A stretch of DNA of 21,446 nt from Treponema sp. Lineage in GTDB: Bacteria; Spirochaetota; Spirochaetia; Treponematales; Breznakiellaceae. Positions 6,347 through 14,524 of the stretch are shown in pieces (within the stretch, counting starts at the first letter, position 1; every line of letters starts with the position of its first letter). The notes beneath the pieces were generated by a model. It saw nothing but the letters and a program-made list of their open reading frames with translations. It had not been told where the DNA came from and did no database searches. Position numbers and translations under genes: made by a program. The stretch is taken from positions 1-21,446 of the forward strand of contig JAITRD010000034.1 in NCBI GenBank assembly GCA_031288575.1, read 5' to 3'.

Positions 6347-7841
6347 AGCCCTCCTCCCCAAAATTCTCTTTTTTGGGGGGGTTATTTTTTGTTTTTTTTC
6401 CGGCGCGCTTTACGGGAAAGGAAAAACCGAAGAGGAAGATCAGATTTTTCATAACGAACAATGGGTTTTGGCGGTAACAAACTTTGATGTTTCCGCCCTG
6501 GATCCCTCCCGCCAGATTATCGGGGAGGTGATTTCGCGAAGCCTGGTGGAATCCTTAGGTTCGGTGGATCGGCATTTCCGGATTTCCCGGGAATATGCTT
6601 ATTACGAAGATTATGCCTGGGTCAAGGCCCGTTCCGCGGCCGCCAAATCTTTGCTTACAAAACGGACGGAACGGGATATGCTCCTGTTCCGGGGAGACCC
6701 GGAATGGAAGTACCGGAACAACCTAAAGGCTATGGACGGGGAAATAAAAAAGCTGGAAGAGGCCCTGCAAAAAATTGAGGCGGAAATGCCCCTGGTGGTT
6801 ACCGAACCGGTTTTGCAGTTTACCGAAGACAGCAATAAGGGAATTTTTCCCGCCCCCCCCTCAAAGGGAGGCGAGTACCGTTTTTGCCAGAATCAAAAGG
6901 CCGATGCCTTTCTTACCGGGGCGGTGTCCGAATATTACGGCCGGATTTATGTCAGCCTGCGGCTTTATACCCTTTATACCCGGTCTTTTGATTATGAGGA
7001 TAGTATTATCTTTTCTTCCGACAAAACCCTCCAGGCGGTGGGCGAATTGGCCGACCGTTTAGTGGCGGCGGTTTCCGGGGCCGGCCCGGCGGCCATCGCG
7101 GTTCATGCGGAACCTGAGAACGCGGTGATCCTTATCAAAGAAAGCTATGCGGGCCGGGGGGAGGCGCCGCCCCGGGAACATCCCCCGGGGGAAACGAAGG
7201 TGGAAGTGTTTGCCGATAATTATGAGCCCCTTTCGGTTCCGGTAGAACTTTTTGCGGGGGAGCTGGCGGAATTGTATATTAACCTGCGCCCTTTAAGCCG
7301 GACGGCCTTAACCGTAACCGTGCCCGGCGGGGAAGGCTCATCGGTTTATCACGGGGCCCTTTATATCGGGCAGACCCCCCTGGGCATAGATATATTTCCC
7401 AACCAGTTTGACTATATTTGGGTGGAAACCCCCCAGGGGGAGACGGGAAAGGCGGCTTTTAAAAGGGATATTGCCTATTCAGGGGACGCGGGCGTTTTGG
7501 AGATAAAAACAGCCTTGCCCCTTCCCCCGGACTCAAAACCGGCTGAAACAGCCCGCCGCCGGTTTTACGGGACTTACGGTAAATTTTGGATAGTCCTTCC
7601 CCTGATGATAATCATGACCGGCCTGTCCCAAAACTACGCCAGTGCCCATGCCTATAATATCCAGGCTTCCCAGAATGATCCGGGATATGACGGGGCAATT
7701 TTATATGATGAGGCGATGAATTATCATTATGTTTCCCGGGCATTCTGGATGGCTTTCGGGCTTACCATAACCGAAGCCGTTTACCGGATATACCGGTATA
7801 CCCAGGCTTCCGGGAAGGGGACCCCTTCTATCGTAAAATAA
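6339..7841 (+). CDS. Exported PEGA-domain protein of unknown function
   Basis: I chose GTG 6339 (500 residues): it gives MRKALLPKILFF, a typical signal peptide, and overlaps prfB by eight bases, as at other junctions here; TTG 6321 is the alternative. The mature N-terminal half (EQWVLAVTNFDVSALD, then GEVISRSLVESL and HFRISREY) has the alternating pattern of the CsgG/LpoB-like periplasmic domains. Residues of about 250-390 hold two PEGA-like units (for example HAEPENAVILI followed by PPGETKVEVFADNY), beta modules common in surface proteins that contact peptidoglycan or sugars. A hydrophobic segment lies near the end (WIVLPLMIIMTGL), so the protein may be anchored by its C-terminal part. It is a spirochaete-style envelope protein, but its job cannot be read from sequence. 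The signal-peptide region is rich in homopolymer runs (G7 at 6375-6381). Confidence 0.75.
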   Translation: MRKALLPKILFFGGVIFCFFSGALYGKGKTEEEDQIFHNEQWVLAVTNFDVSALDPSRQIIGEVISRSLVESLGSVDRHFRISREYAYYEDYAWVKARSAAAKSLLTKRTERDMLLFRGDPEWKYRNNLKAMDGEIKKLEEALQKIEAEMPLVVTEPVLQFTEDSNKGIFPAPPSKGGEYRFCQNQKADAFLTGAVSEYYGRIYVSLRLYTLYTRSFDYEDSIIFSSDKTLQAVGELADRLVAAVSGAGPAAIAVHAEPENAVILIKESYAGRGEAPPREHPPGETKVEVFADNYEPLSVPVELFAGELAELYINLRPLSRTALTVTVPGGEGSSVYHGALYIGQTPLGIDIFPNQFDYIWVETPQGETGKAAFKRDIAYSGDAGVLEIKTALPLPPDSKPAETARRRFYGTYGKFWIVLPLMIIMTGLSQNYASAHAYNIQASQNDPGYDGAILYDEAMNYHYVSRAFWMAFGLTITEAVYRIYRYTQASGKGTPSIVK

Positions 7842-7855
7842 GGGATGGTAAAAGT

Positions 7856-8746
7856 ATGGGAATGCAAGGTTTTGCCGGGCGGATACGGGATTTTTTTGGC
7901 ATCAGGAAATCCCTTTCGGATGAACTTTTTGATGATTTGACGGATATCCTGGTAGAGGGGGATTTCGGCGCCGCCGGGGCCTATAAAATCGTTGAGGAAC
8001 TGCGGGAACTTTGTAAAAAAGAAAAAATCACCGACCCGGAAGAAGCCCGGCTCCAATTGGCCCGGCTCCTGGAGGAACTGCTGGGGGAAGCGCGGAAGGG
8101 CAAGGCGGTTCCCCTTCCTGAAGAGGGCTTCCGGATTATCCTGCTTTTGGGAGTAAACGGGGTGGGAAAAACCACCACCGCCGCGAAACTGGCGGATTAT
8201 TACCGGGCCGTTTACCGGAAACAGCCCATTCTGGCGGCGGCGGATACCTTCCGGGCCGCGGCTATTGATCAGCTTAAAATTCACGGGAAACGCCTTGGGG
8301 TCCGGGTAGTGGCCCACCAGCACGGGGGAGATCCCGCGGCGGTAGTCTATGACGCGATAGAAGCCGCCGCCGCCGGAGACGGGGATCTTATTATCGCCGA
8401 TACCGCGGGCCGGATGCATACCAAGTCCGCCCTGGTGGACGAATTAAAGAAAATTGACCGGGTGGTGGAATCCCGGGCGGGGGAAGCCGCCTATGTTAAG
8501 TGGCTCGTGCTGGACGCCACTACCGGAAGAAACGCCCTTTCCCAGGCGGAAACTTTCCATGGGGCGGTGGCCCCCGGGGGGGTTGTTTTAACCAAATTTG
8601 ATTCCGGCGCCCGGGGCGGCGCGGTTTTTTCCCTGGCCCAGGAACTCGGCCTGCCCGTGGTTTTTCTTTGCCACGGGGAGAAATATGGGGACATCCGGCC
8701 CTTTGACCCCCATGACTATGCCAGGGACTTTGTCGGCCTTGCGTAA
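7856..8746 (+). CDS. ftsY: Signal recognition particle receptor FtsY
   Basis: FtsY is the membrane-associated GTPase that docks SRP-bound ribosomes at the Sec translocon. The 296 residues cover only the N and G domains; the acidic A domain of enterobacterial FtsY is missing, as in many other bacteria. GTPase motifs in order: GVNGVGKTT (99-107), DTFRAAA (130-136), DTAGR (182-186), TKFD (246-249) and the closing GEKYGDIRPF. The G4 stretch reads TKFDSGARGG where most FtsY proteins have TKLDGTAKGG, an unusual but functional-looking variant. The ATG at 7856 is preceded by AGGGATGG. It sits 14 bases after the PEGA gene and overlaps the following gene, within the prfB-to-lolE run, so membrane protein targeting and lipoprotein export are expressed together. 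Confidence 0.95.
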   Translation: MGMQGFAGRIRDFFGIRKSLSDELFDDLTDILVEGDFGAAGAYKIVEELRELCKKEKITDPEEARLQLARLLEELLGEARKGKAVPLPEEGFRIILLLGVNGVGKTTTAAKLADYYRAVYRKQPILAAADTFRAAAIDQLKIHGKRLGVRVVAHQHGGDPAAVVYDAIEAAAAGDGDLIIADTAGRMHTKSALVDELKKIDRVVESRAGEAAYVKWLVLDATTGRNALSQAETFHGAVAPGGVVLTKFDSGARGGAVFSLAQELGLPVVFLCHGEKYGDIRPFDPHDYARDFVGLA

Positions 8747-9953
8747 ATACGGCCTGTGGCTTTGGATGCCGGTCCTTTTTTTGAGCGCCGGCGGTTTTGC
8801 CGCCGCGGAAGAGGTTTGGTATTTCTCCAACGCGGCCGGAATGACCCTGGACCGGTCCCTTTCCCGGGCTGCCGCCCTGCGGAATAAATATGCCCTGTCG
8901 GCGGGGGACAAAACCCCGGCGGAACTCCCGGATTACCTTGCCGAATATTATGATCCGGCCTTTACGATTGAGCTTCGGACCCTGTACGAAGACGGGGCGG
9001 AGTCCCGGCGCCAATGGGTTTTTAAGGATTCCCGGGGGGTAACCCGGCTGGTTTCTTCAGGGGATTTTGCCGCCGAATCCGCCGGAGAGGAGGCCCCCCC
9101 TCCCGGGGAAGTTCCTGAGGATGCGGCGGAGCCCCCCCCGGACGCGGCGGACGGGACGGAAGCCTCCGGGGAAGAAAAAATTCCGGAGGAGGAGCCTGAA
9201 CAGGAGGCTCCCTCTTTTTTTATCGAAATATACGATGAAAACAATCTTATCATTGAAGAGCATCAATTTTCAGGCGGGGAAACCGAATATATTACCGGAT
9301 ATTTTTATAACGGCATGGTTCTTGTCCGAGCCGAAACCCGGCAAAAAATCCGGGACTCCGAGGGAGAAGGATATATTAACGAGGCGCTTACCACCGATTA
9401 TTACCGGTATAGCCGTTCCCAATCCCTGCGGGCGGTGGAACGGATCTACCACCAAAGCTCCTCCGAAACGGAGGATAAGGTTCGCCTCTCCTTCCCCCAC
9501 ATGATTCTGGACGCCGCTTCTAACAAGGATTTCGTCAGCCCCGGCACCGCCTACGGATCGGATTTTCTTCAGGACGTGCTGACGAGGACCGGGGGGCAGG
9601 TGGTTTATACCACCGATGAACGGGGTAGGATCCTGGCTGAAACTACCCTGGATAAGGAGGGCAAGGTGGTTGGCGAAATCCGCAATACCTGGGCCGGGGA
9701 CAGGCTTACCGCGGTGGATTGGATATCCGAGGGGGATGAACGGCACAGCGAATACGATTATGATGAGGAAGGGGACCGTATCGCCGAACGGAATTACCGG
9801 AACGGCGTTTTAGAAAGGGTTATCCGCCGGGAAAACGGCCGGGAAACAGAAGAGCTTTTTATGAACGGCACGGTGATACTCCGGGCCATCTGGGAGGATG
9901 GCCGGAAGGTTTCGGAGGAATATTTTAATCCCCCAAGGGGAAGGGAAAATTGA
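8739..9953 (+). CDS. Exported repeat protein of unknown function between ftsY and lolC
   Basis: The frame is open from 8598, but the first 47 codons lie inside ftsY. TTG 8739 gives LRKYGLWLW followed by a hydrophobic core and AAAEE, a signal peptide, and overlaps ftsY by eight bases; ATG 8718 and ATG 8766 are alternatives. The mature protein has a strand-rich N-terminal part, then an acidic and proline-rich linker (about residues 108-150, 9060-9200) that should be flexible, then a C-terminal half with units of about 18-20 residues of the kind D-x-x-G/N-G-x-x-x-x-x-x-x (TDERGRILAETTLDKEGKVVGE, EDGRKVSEEYF), like YD/RHS or WXXG-type antitoxin repeats. That suggests a beta-sheet scaffold in the periplasm. 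Its place before the Lol genes hints at outer-membrane assembly, but no function is assigned. Confidence 0.65.
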   Translation: MRKYGLWLWMPVLFLSAGGFAAAEEVWYFSNAAGMTLDRSLSRAAALRNKYALSAGDKTPAELPDYLAEYYDPAFTIELRTLYEDGAESRRQWVFKDSRGVTRLVSSGDFAAESAGEEAPPPGEVPEDAAEPPPDAADGTEASGEEKIPEEEPEQEAPSFFIEIYDENNLIIEEHQFSGGETEYITGYFYNGMVLVRAETRQKIRDSEGEGYINEALTTDYYRYSRSQSLRAVERIYHQSSSETEDKVRLSFPHMILDAASNKDFVSPGTAYGSDFLQDVLTRTGGQVVYTTDERGRILAETTLDKEGKVVGEIRNTWAGDRLTAVDWISEGDERHSEYDYDEEGDRIAERNYRNGVLERVIRRENGRETEELFMNGTVILRAIWEDGRKVSEEYFNPPRGREN

Positions 9954-11290
9954 TGGCAAAGGCGGACTTCAGGGGGGCCGGGGGAGAGGTTTTTGGGACA
10001 AATCTTAAATGGGTAGGCTTTGTGGCGTCCCGGTATGTTTCCAAGGGGCACCGGATTTCCCCTGCCCCGGTATTGGCAATCCTGGGAATCAGCACCGGGG
10101 TTTTGGCCTTGACGGTCATCATCGCGGTAATGAACGGGTTTCAGCTCGGTTTTATCGAAAGCATCCTGGAAATATCCTCCTACCATGTCAGGGTCGAAGC
10201 CCTCCCTCCCGGCGGGGAAGGGGATATCCGCCGCCGGATCCGGGAACTTCCGGGGATAATTTCGGCGGTCCCCTTCCGGGAATTTCACGGCCTTTTGCGG
10301 GGGGAGGCTGGCGGGGGGCAGGCCGCGGTAATCCGGGGGCTTCCGGAGGATGCCCTTGCCTGGGATCCGGGGATGGCGGCCAAGCTGGAATTTGAAGCCG
10401 GCTCCTTTGATATCCGGGGGGAGCGCTCCCTGCTTCTGGGGGCTGAACTGGCCCGGCGGCTGCGGCTTTACCTGGGGGATGAGGTAACGCTTATCTCCGT
10501 GTCGGGGCTTTTCCCCGAGGAAGCCGAGGCGGCGGATTCCCTTTTTACCGTTACCGGTATTTTCCGTTCGGGTTTTTATGAATACGATCTGGGCTGGGGC
10601 TTTATCAGCCTGGCGGACGCGGAAAAAATCGCCGGGACCGGGGATAAGCTTATCCTGGGGATCAAGCTTAAAAACCGCTGGCAGGACAACCGGGCCCGGG
10701 AACTTATCCGGCAGCTTTTGGGGGATGCCTTTCCTTTGAGTACCTGGCGGGATTATAACCGGGCTTTTTTCAGCGCCCTGCGCACGGAAAAGCTTCTCAT
10801 GTTTGTGCTGCTGGGGCTTATCTTTATCGTGGTGGGGCTTAATATTTTTCAGGCCCAGCGGCGGGCCGTGCTGGAACGCCGGGAAGAGATCGGCCTCCTC
10901 CGGGCCCTGGGCGCCGCCGACAGGGCGGTGCGGCTTATTTTTATCTGGGACGGATTTATCATAGGTTTTACCGGCGCGACCGCCGGGACGGCCCTGGGGC
11001 TGCTCATTGCCTTCCGGATCTCCGCCTTTTTCACCCTCCTTGAAGGGCTGATAAACGGCTTTATCGGCATGGTGAACGGGATTGCGGGCTTTTTCGGCGG
11101 CGCTTATGTGGGGGAATTTGCTGTTTTTTCCCCGGCGGTTTTTTATATCAAAGAAATCCCTTCCCGGGTTATTCCCCAGGAGGTGTTCCTAATCTTTATG
11201 TTTGGTTTTTTATCCGCCCTTTTGGCGGCCTGGTTCGCCTCGGGAAAGATTTCCCAGACCAGGCCCGCGGAGGTGCTGCGTTATGAATAA
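9953..11290 (+). CDS. lolC: Lipoprotein-releasing ABC transporter permease, LolC/LolE family
   Basis: LolCDE extracts outer-membrane lipoproteins from the inner membrane and passes them to LolA. The 445-residue protein has the family's shape: a membrane helix near residues 38-58 preceded by ASRYVSKGHRIS, a large periplasmic domain (about 60-270), and three helices in the C-terminal third, with the cytoplasmic coupling motif RREEIGLLRALGA before helix 3 and a closing RPAEVLRYE. The ATG overlaps the previous stop (TGATG) and follows a purine-rich site. Next comes lolD with an eight-base overlap. Naming this copy lolC and the second lolE is by order only; the two permeases cannot be told apart from motifs. 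Confidence 0.9.
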   Translation: MAKADFRGAGGEVFGTNLKWVGFVASRYVSKGHRISPAPVLAILGISTGVLALTVIIAVMNGFQLGFIESILEISSYHVRVEALPPGGEGDIRRRIRELPGIISAVPFREFHGLLRGEAGGGQAAVIRGLPEDALAWDPGMAAKLEFEAGSFDIRGERSLLLGAELARRLRLYLGDEVTLISVSGLFPEEAEAADSLFTVTGIFRSGFYEYDLGWGFISLADAEKIAGTGDKLILGIKLKNRWQDNRARELIRQLLGDAFPLSTWRDYNRAFFSALRTEKLLMFVLLGLIFIVVGLNIFQAQRRAVLERREEIGLLRALGAADRAVRLIFIWDGFIIGFTGATAGTALGLLIAFRISAFFTLLEGLINGFIGMVNGIAGFFGGAYVGEFAVFSPAVFYIKEIPSRVIPQEVFLIFMFGFLSALLAAWFASGKISQTRPAEVLRYE

Positions 11291-12011
11291 CGCCGCCGGC
11301 CCGGGAGCCGGGGAATCCCCGGCCGAAGTTCTTCTGAAGGTGGATAATCTCGTCAAAAATTATGTTTCCGGCGCGGAAACCCTCCGGATATTAAAAAATG
11401 TCAGCTTTATCATCGAGCGGGGGACTACCGCGGCGGTAAGCGGGCAAAGCGGCAGCGGCAAAAGCACCCTCCTTAATATTATCGGCGGGCTGGATCGGGC
11501 CGATTCCGGCTCGGTGACGATCGGGGGAAGGGATATTACGGGATTATCGGAAAATGATCTTTCCCTTTACCGGAGCCGCCGGGTGGGTTTTATTTTCCAG
11601 TTTCATTATCTGTTAAAAGATTTTACCGCCCTGGAAAATGTCATGCTCCCGGCCTATATCTTCGGCGTGAAAAAAAAAGACGCCCTGGAAAAGGCCCGCC
11701 TCCTTTTATCCGATGTGGGGCTTGAGAACCGTCTCCGCCATTTCCCTTCCCAGCTTTCCGGGGGAGAGCGGCAGCGGGTTGCGGTGGCCCGGGCCATTAT
11801 TAACGATCCCGATATGATCCTGGCGGATGAGCCTACGGGTAACCTGGACCCGGGAAACAGTGCCATGGTGACGGAAATCCTTTATGACTGCGCGGAAAAA
11901 TGGGGGAAAACCCTCATCGTGGTTACCCATGACGAAAAAGTAGCCGGCCGGGCCCGGCGCTGTTATACCCTGGAAGGGGGAAACCTTATCCCCGCCGGAG
12001 CTGTTCCTTGA
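11283..12011 (+). CDS. lolD: Lipoprotein-releasing ABC transporter ATPase LolD
   Basis: The 242-residue cytoplasmic ATPase powers LolCE. It carries Walker A GQSGSGKST (54-62), Q-loop Gln106, the signature LSGGERQ (158-164), Walker B MILADEP (178-184) and the switch His216 (VVTHD). The ATG at 11283 overlaps the lolC stop by eight bases; the frame is open further upstream but those codons encode a proline/arginine-rich stretch unlike LolD. The lolE start (TTG 12008) overlaps its stop by four bases, so the three subunits should be translated in coupled fashion. Confidence 0.95.
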   Translation: MNNAAGPGAGESPAEVLLKVDNLVKNYVSGAETLRILKNVSFIIERGTTAAVSGQSGSGKSTLLNIIGGLDRADSGSVTIGGRDITGLSENDLSLYRSRRVGFIFQFHYLLKDFTALENVMLPAYIFGVKKKDALEKARLLLSDVGLENRLRHFPSQLSGGERQRVAVARAIINDPDMILADEPTGNLDPGNSAMVTEILYDCAEKWGKTLIVVTHDEKVAGRARRCYTLEGGNLIPAGAVP

Positions 12012-13273
12012 AGGCCCGGGCCGTTTATTTCATCGCCCTCCGTTACCTCCTGGGCAGGGCCCGCGAAGGGGGCCGTTATCTGCGGGGAGCCGCCGCGGGA
12101 ATCGCCTTAAGCCTTATTCCCATTATGGTTACCCTCATCGTGGCGGATGGCATGATCCGGGGCATAACCGAACGCTTTCTGGAACTGGGAACCGGCCATC
12201 TCCAGGTTCATAGCTATTTTGATCCCTCCCTGGTTGAATGGGCCCTGCCCCGGGCCGCCGCCCTTGAGGATGTCCGGGGGGTTTGGCCCGAACGGCACGG
12301 TTTGGGTGTCCTGATAGGGAGAGAGGGAAAGGCCGGCACCACTATTAGGGCCGTTGACCCTTCTTTTTTAGAAGATGAAGGAAGCCGCCGCTACTTAACC
12401 GCCGTTAAGGGGGAAAAAACCCTTGCCTCGGATCGGGATGTGCTTCTGGGGGAAGCGCTGGCCCTTTCTGTCGGCGCCGAGCCGGGACAAACCATCCGGA
12501 TCATGACGGTCCGGACCACAGACGACGGCAGGAACATCCCCCGGATGGCGGCCTTCACCGTCCGGGGGATTATCTCCTCAGGGTACCGGGAACTAGATTC
12601 CCTGTGGTGCATTATGACCTATGAAGCGGGAAAGGGGGTCCTTGCGCCGGAAATATCCTCCTCATACCTCATGGTCAAGATCCGCGATCCCTACCGCCGG
12701 ATCGGCGGGACCGCCCGGTCCCTTGAGGATGAACTGGGGCCCGCCTACGGGGTCTATACCTGGAAGGAACTGCAGCGTTCCCAATACAGTTCCTATGAAT
12801 CTACCCGGCAGCTTTTGCTTTTTATTATGGCCCTCATTGTGCTTGTTGCCGCGGTAAATGTTTCATCGGCAACCTCCATGCTTGTTATTGAACGGCAGCG
12901 GGACATCGCGGTCCTCAAAGCCTTTGGGGCAAATCCCGGAGGAACCGGCGGGATTTTTCTTTGGAGCGCCCTTTTAACCGGTCTTGCCGGGTCTTTTTTC
13001 GGCATAAGCCTGGGGCTTTTGATCGGGAACTTTATTAACCCCATTATCCGTGGCCTTGAAGCCGTTCTCGGCTTTTTTTCCGGCCTGTTTAACGGCGGCC
13101 AGGTAAAAATCCTGGAGTCCGGTTACTATCTTGAAACCATCCCCGTTATTATCGACTGGCTCGCGGTTTTCCTCATCGCCCTTTTTACGATCCTCTGTTC
13201 CGTCCTTTCTTCATGGATTCCCGCCCGCCGGGCAGGCAAATTACGGCCCCTTGAGCTCCTGCGGAAGTATTAA
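12008..13273 (+). CDS. lolE: Lipoprotein-releasing ABC transporter permease, LolC/LolE family (second copy)
   Basis: This 421-residue permease shares the topology of the first: an N-terminal helix (about 30-47) after IALRYLLGR, a periplasmic domain to about residue 265, and three C-terminal helices, with RQRDIAVLKAFGA as coupling motif and a C-terminal RPLELLRKY. It starts at TTG in a TTGA overlap with lolD; a rare start there suggests translation depends on ribosomes arriving from lolD. It is the last gene of the long operon starting at prfB. Confidence 0.9.
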   Translation: MKARAVYFIALRYLLGRAREGGRYLRGAAAGIALSLIPIMVTLIVADGMIRGITERFLELGTGHLQVHSYFDPSLVEWALPRAAALEDVRGVWPERHGLGVLIGREGKAGTTIRAVDPSFLEDEGSRRYLTAVKGEKTLASDRDVLLGEALALSVGAEPGQTIRIMTVRTTDDGRNIPRMAAFTVRGIISSGYRELDSLWCIMTYEAGKGVLAPEISSSYLMVKIRDPYRRIGGTARSLEDELGPAYGVYTWKELQRSQYSSYESTRQLLLFIMALIVLVAAVNVSSATSMLVIERQRDIAVLKAFGANPGGTGGIFLWSALLTGLAGSFFGISLGLLIGNFINPIIRGLEAVLGFFSGLFNGGQVKILESGYYLETIPVIIDWLAVFLIALFTILCSVLSSWIPARRAGKLRPLELLRKY

Positions 13274-13275
13274 CA

Positions 13276-13289
13276 GAAGGGGATCCTTC
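13276..13289 (+). terminator. Weak hairpin after lolE
   Basis: GAAGG and CCTTC with the loop GGAT form a five-pair hairpin three bases after the lolE stop. The sequence beyond it (TTACTAATAA) has few T residues in a row, so termination would be inefficient. Confidence 0.3.
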
Positions 13290-13316
13290 CTTACTAATAA
13301 ATGAAAACTGAGAAAT

Positions 13317-13369
13317 AAAAAAGGCCGGCAGCAAATCAAGGATCAAAAGATCCCGGTTTGACACCGGCC
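13317..13369 (-). terminator. Large rho-independent terminator read leftward
   Basis: GGCCGG (13323-13328) pairs with CCGGCC (13364-13369); inside, GGATC (13340-13344) and GATCC (13349-13353) form a second stem around a four-base loop. On the minus strand the hairpin is followed by six T (complement of 13317-13322), so it would end minus-strand transcripts coming from the PEGA-type gene at 13544 or from a local small RNA. A short hairpin ATGCC/GGCAT (13370-13383) precedes it. Confidence 0.65.
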
Positions 13370-13440
13370 ATGCCCTGAGGCATATCGGAAATATAGTGAT
13401 TTGGGAGGGGAACTATAAATCCGACATTTTAAATATCGGT
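13317..13440 (-). ncRNA. Candidate small RNA or structured 3' UTR
   Basis: On the minus strand a stem ATGTCGG (13427-13421) with CCGATAT (13388-13382), extended by TATAG/CTATA, presents a 16-base loop containing CCCCTCCC, a sequence able to pair with Shine-Dalgarno regions. A second CCGATAT (13439-13433) could instead pair with the same ATGTCGG. The terminator at 13317-13369 follows. I see no convincing promoter just upstream, so this may be processed from, or simply be, the 3' UTR of the gene ending at 13544. The rest of 13440-13543 shows nothing else I can name. Confidence 0.3.
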
Positions 13441-13543
13441 AAGGAAAAACAGAGTCTTTAACACTAATATTTTAAGCCCCTTCAATTCCCGCAAGTCCCG
13501 CCGCCGGAGCTTTGCCCGGCTGAAGTTTCCGGGCAGCCCCCAT

Positions 13544-14524
13544 TTATTCCGCTTCTTCAATGATGACATCCGCCGTGAGGGAGGCCCTGTAGGTTTTTCC
13601 CCTTTCTACCGTGATGGACTTGATTATGGAATAATCGCTTAACTGGAATTTCATTTCGTGCTGGCCCGGTTCGACCGGCAGGGGGGTAAGGCTCTGCTCC
13701 AATGGCAGCCCGTCAAAAAAGATTTGGGCCCCCTGGGGGGCTTCAAAAATGATTGTAGGGGTCGGATCCAGCAATTCTATGGTAATCTCCAGAATTTTGC
13801 CCCGTTCTATAAGAAAACGCCGGTTTTCGTTGCGGTAGTTTTCGGAAAGTACCGACAGGCGGTGTTCCCCCTCCTTTAAAAGCTGCTCTTCCCAGAAATT
13901 TTCGATAACCCTATCGTCAATTAACAGGCTAAAGGGCTTTTCCGGGAGCTGCTCGGGATACCGGACGGCAATCCGCGCCGCCCCTTCATCGCTTAACAGG
14001 GGTTTTGCATTGAGCTGGAAACGCATGGATTCTATTTCCATGCTCAGCCCTTTAATAACCGGCAGGATCCTGAATAGAAGGGGAAAAGAATAGGGAGGGA
14101 TAACCCCTGTGGGGACCGAGGCATAGGGGCTGCTCCGCAATCCGTGGGCCACGCGAAGGGGGATTTGATAGACGTTTTGGATTTTATTTGAAATGGGCTC
14201 AAAAAAAATCTGCCGCCCTTCGATATCGGCGGCCCCTGTTTCGGGGATTTTATCCAATCCCGTATATATGGCAATGGCTAAACTCCCCTGATAGGCCAAA
14301 AATGCCTGGGGAACGGTTAATTCCAGTTCAATCCCTTTAAAAAAACGGGTATCCTTATCCAAGGTGATTATGGCGGAGCTTACGTAGCTAAGGGGGACGG
14401 AGGTTCCGCCCAAATTTTCCCGGGAAATTGCCAAATTCCCCCCCACCAGGACCCGCAGGGATTCAGCTCCAAGATCAAAACATAAAAACCATATGTAAAA
14501 AAACACACAGTAATTAAATTTCAT
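13544..14524 (-). CDS. Exported protein with a C-terminal PEGA-like domain
   Basis: The 326 residues start with a signal peptide (MKFNYCVFF to about LGAES, residue 22). The middle part is strand-rich without a motif I recognise. Residues of about 255-320 (TPTIIFEAPQGAQIFFDG, then PVEPGQHEMKFQLSDYSI) match the PEGA pattern of a small beta unit carrying a gly-containing turn. The protein should act in the periplasm or at the outer membrane. Its ATG overlaps the M23 peptidase stop (ATGA), so the two are translated together and may work on the same structure, such as peptidoglycan. A different unit of the same type is found in the gene at 6339. Confidence 0.7.
   Translation of the reverse strand: MKFNYCVFFYIWFLCFDLGAESLRVLVGGNLAISRENLGGTSVPLSYVSSAIITLDKDTRFFKGIELELTVPQAFLAYQGSLAIAIYTGLDKIPETGAADIEGRQIFFEPISNKIQNVYQIPLRVAHGLRSSPYASVPTGVIPPYSFPLLFRILPVIKGLSMEIESMRFQLNAKPLLSDEGAARIAVRYPEQLPEKPFSLLIDDRVIENFWEEQLLKEGEHRLSVLSENYRNENRRFLIERGKILEITIELLDPTPTIIFEAPQGAQIFFDGLPLEQSLTPLPVEPGQHEMKFQLSDYSIIKSITVERGKTYRASLTADVIIEEAE

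Noticed and set aside
6375..6860. Phase-variable G7 and C8 tracts in the PEGA protein gene
   Set aside because: Runs of seven or eight G or C also occur in ftsY (8576-8582), the reductase (16648-16654) and the GGDEF gene (20889-20895), so they reflect general composition. No length variation can be seen in one sequence.
8598..8738. N-terminal extension of the gene between ftsY and lolC
   Set aside because: It overlaps the ftsY coding region and is proline/arginine-rich without a signal; the signal peptide begins only near 8718-8766.
11202..11282. N-terminal extension of lolD
   Set aside because: It lies inside lolC and encodes a stretch unlike LolD; ATG 11283 fits both the family length and the eight-base overlap.
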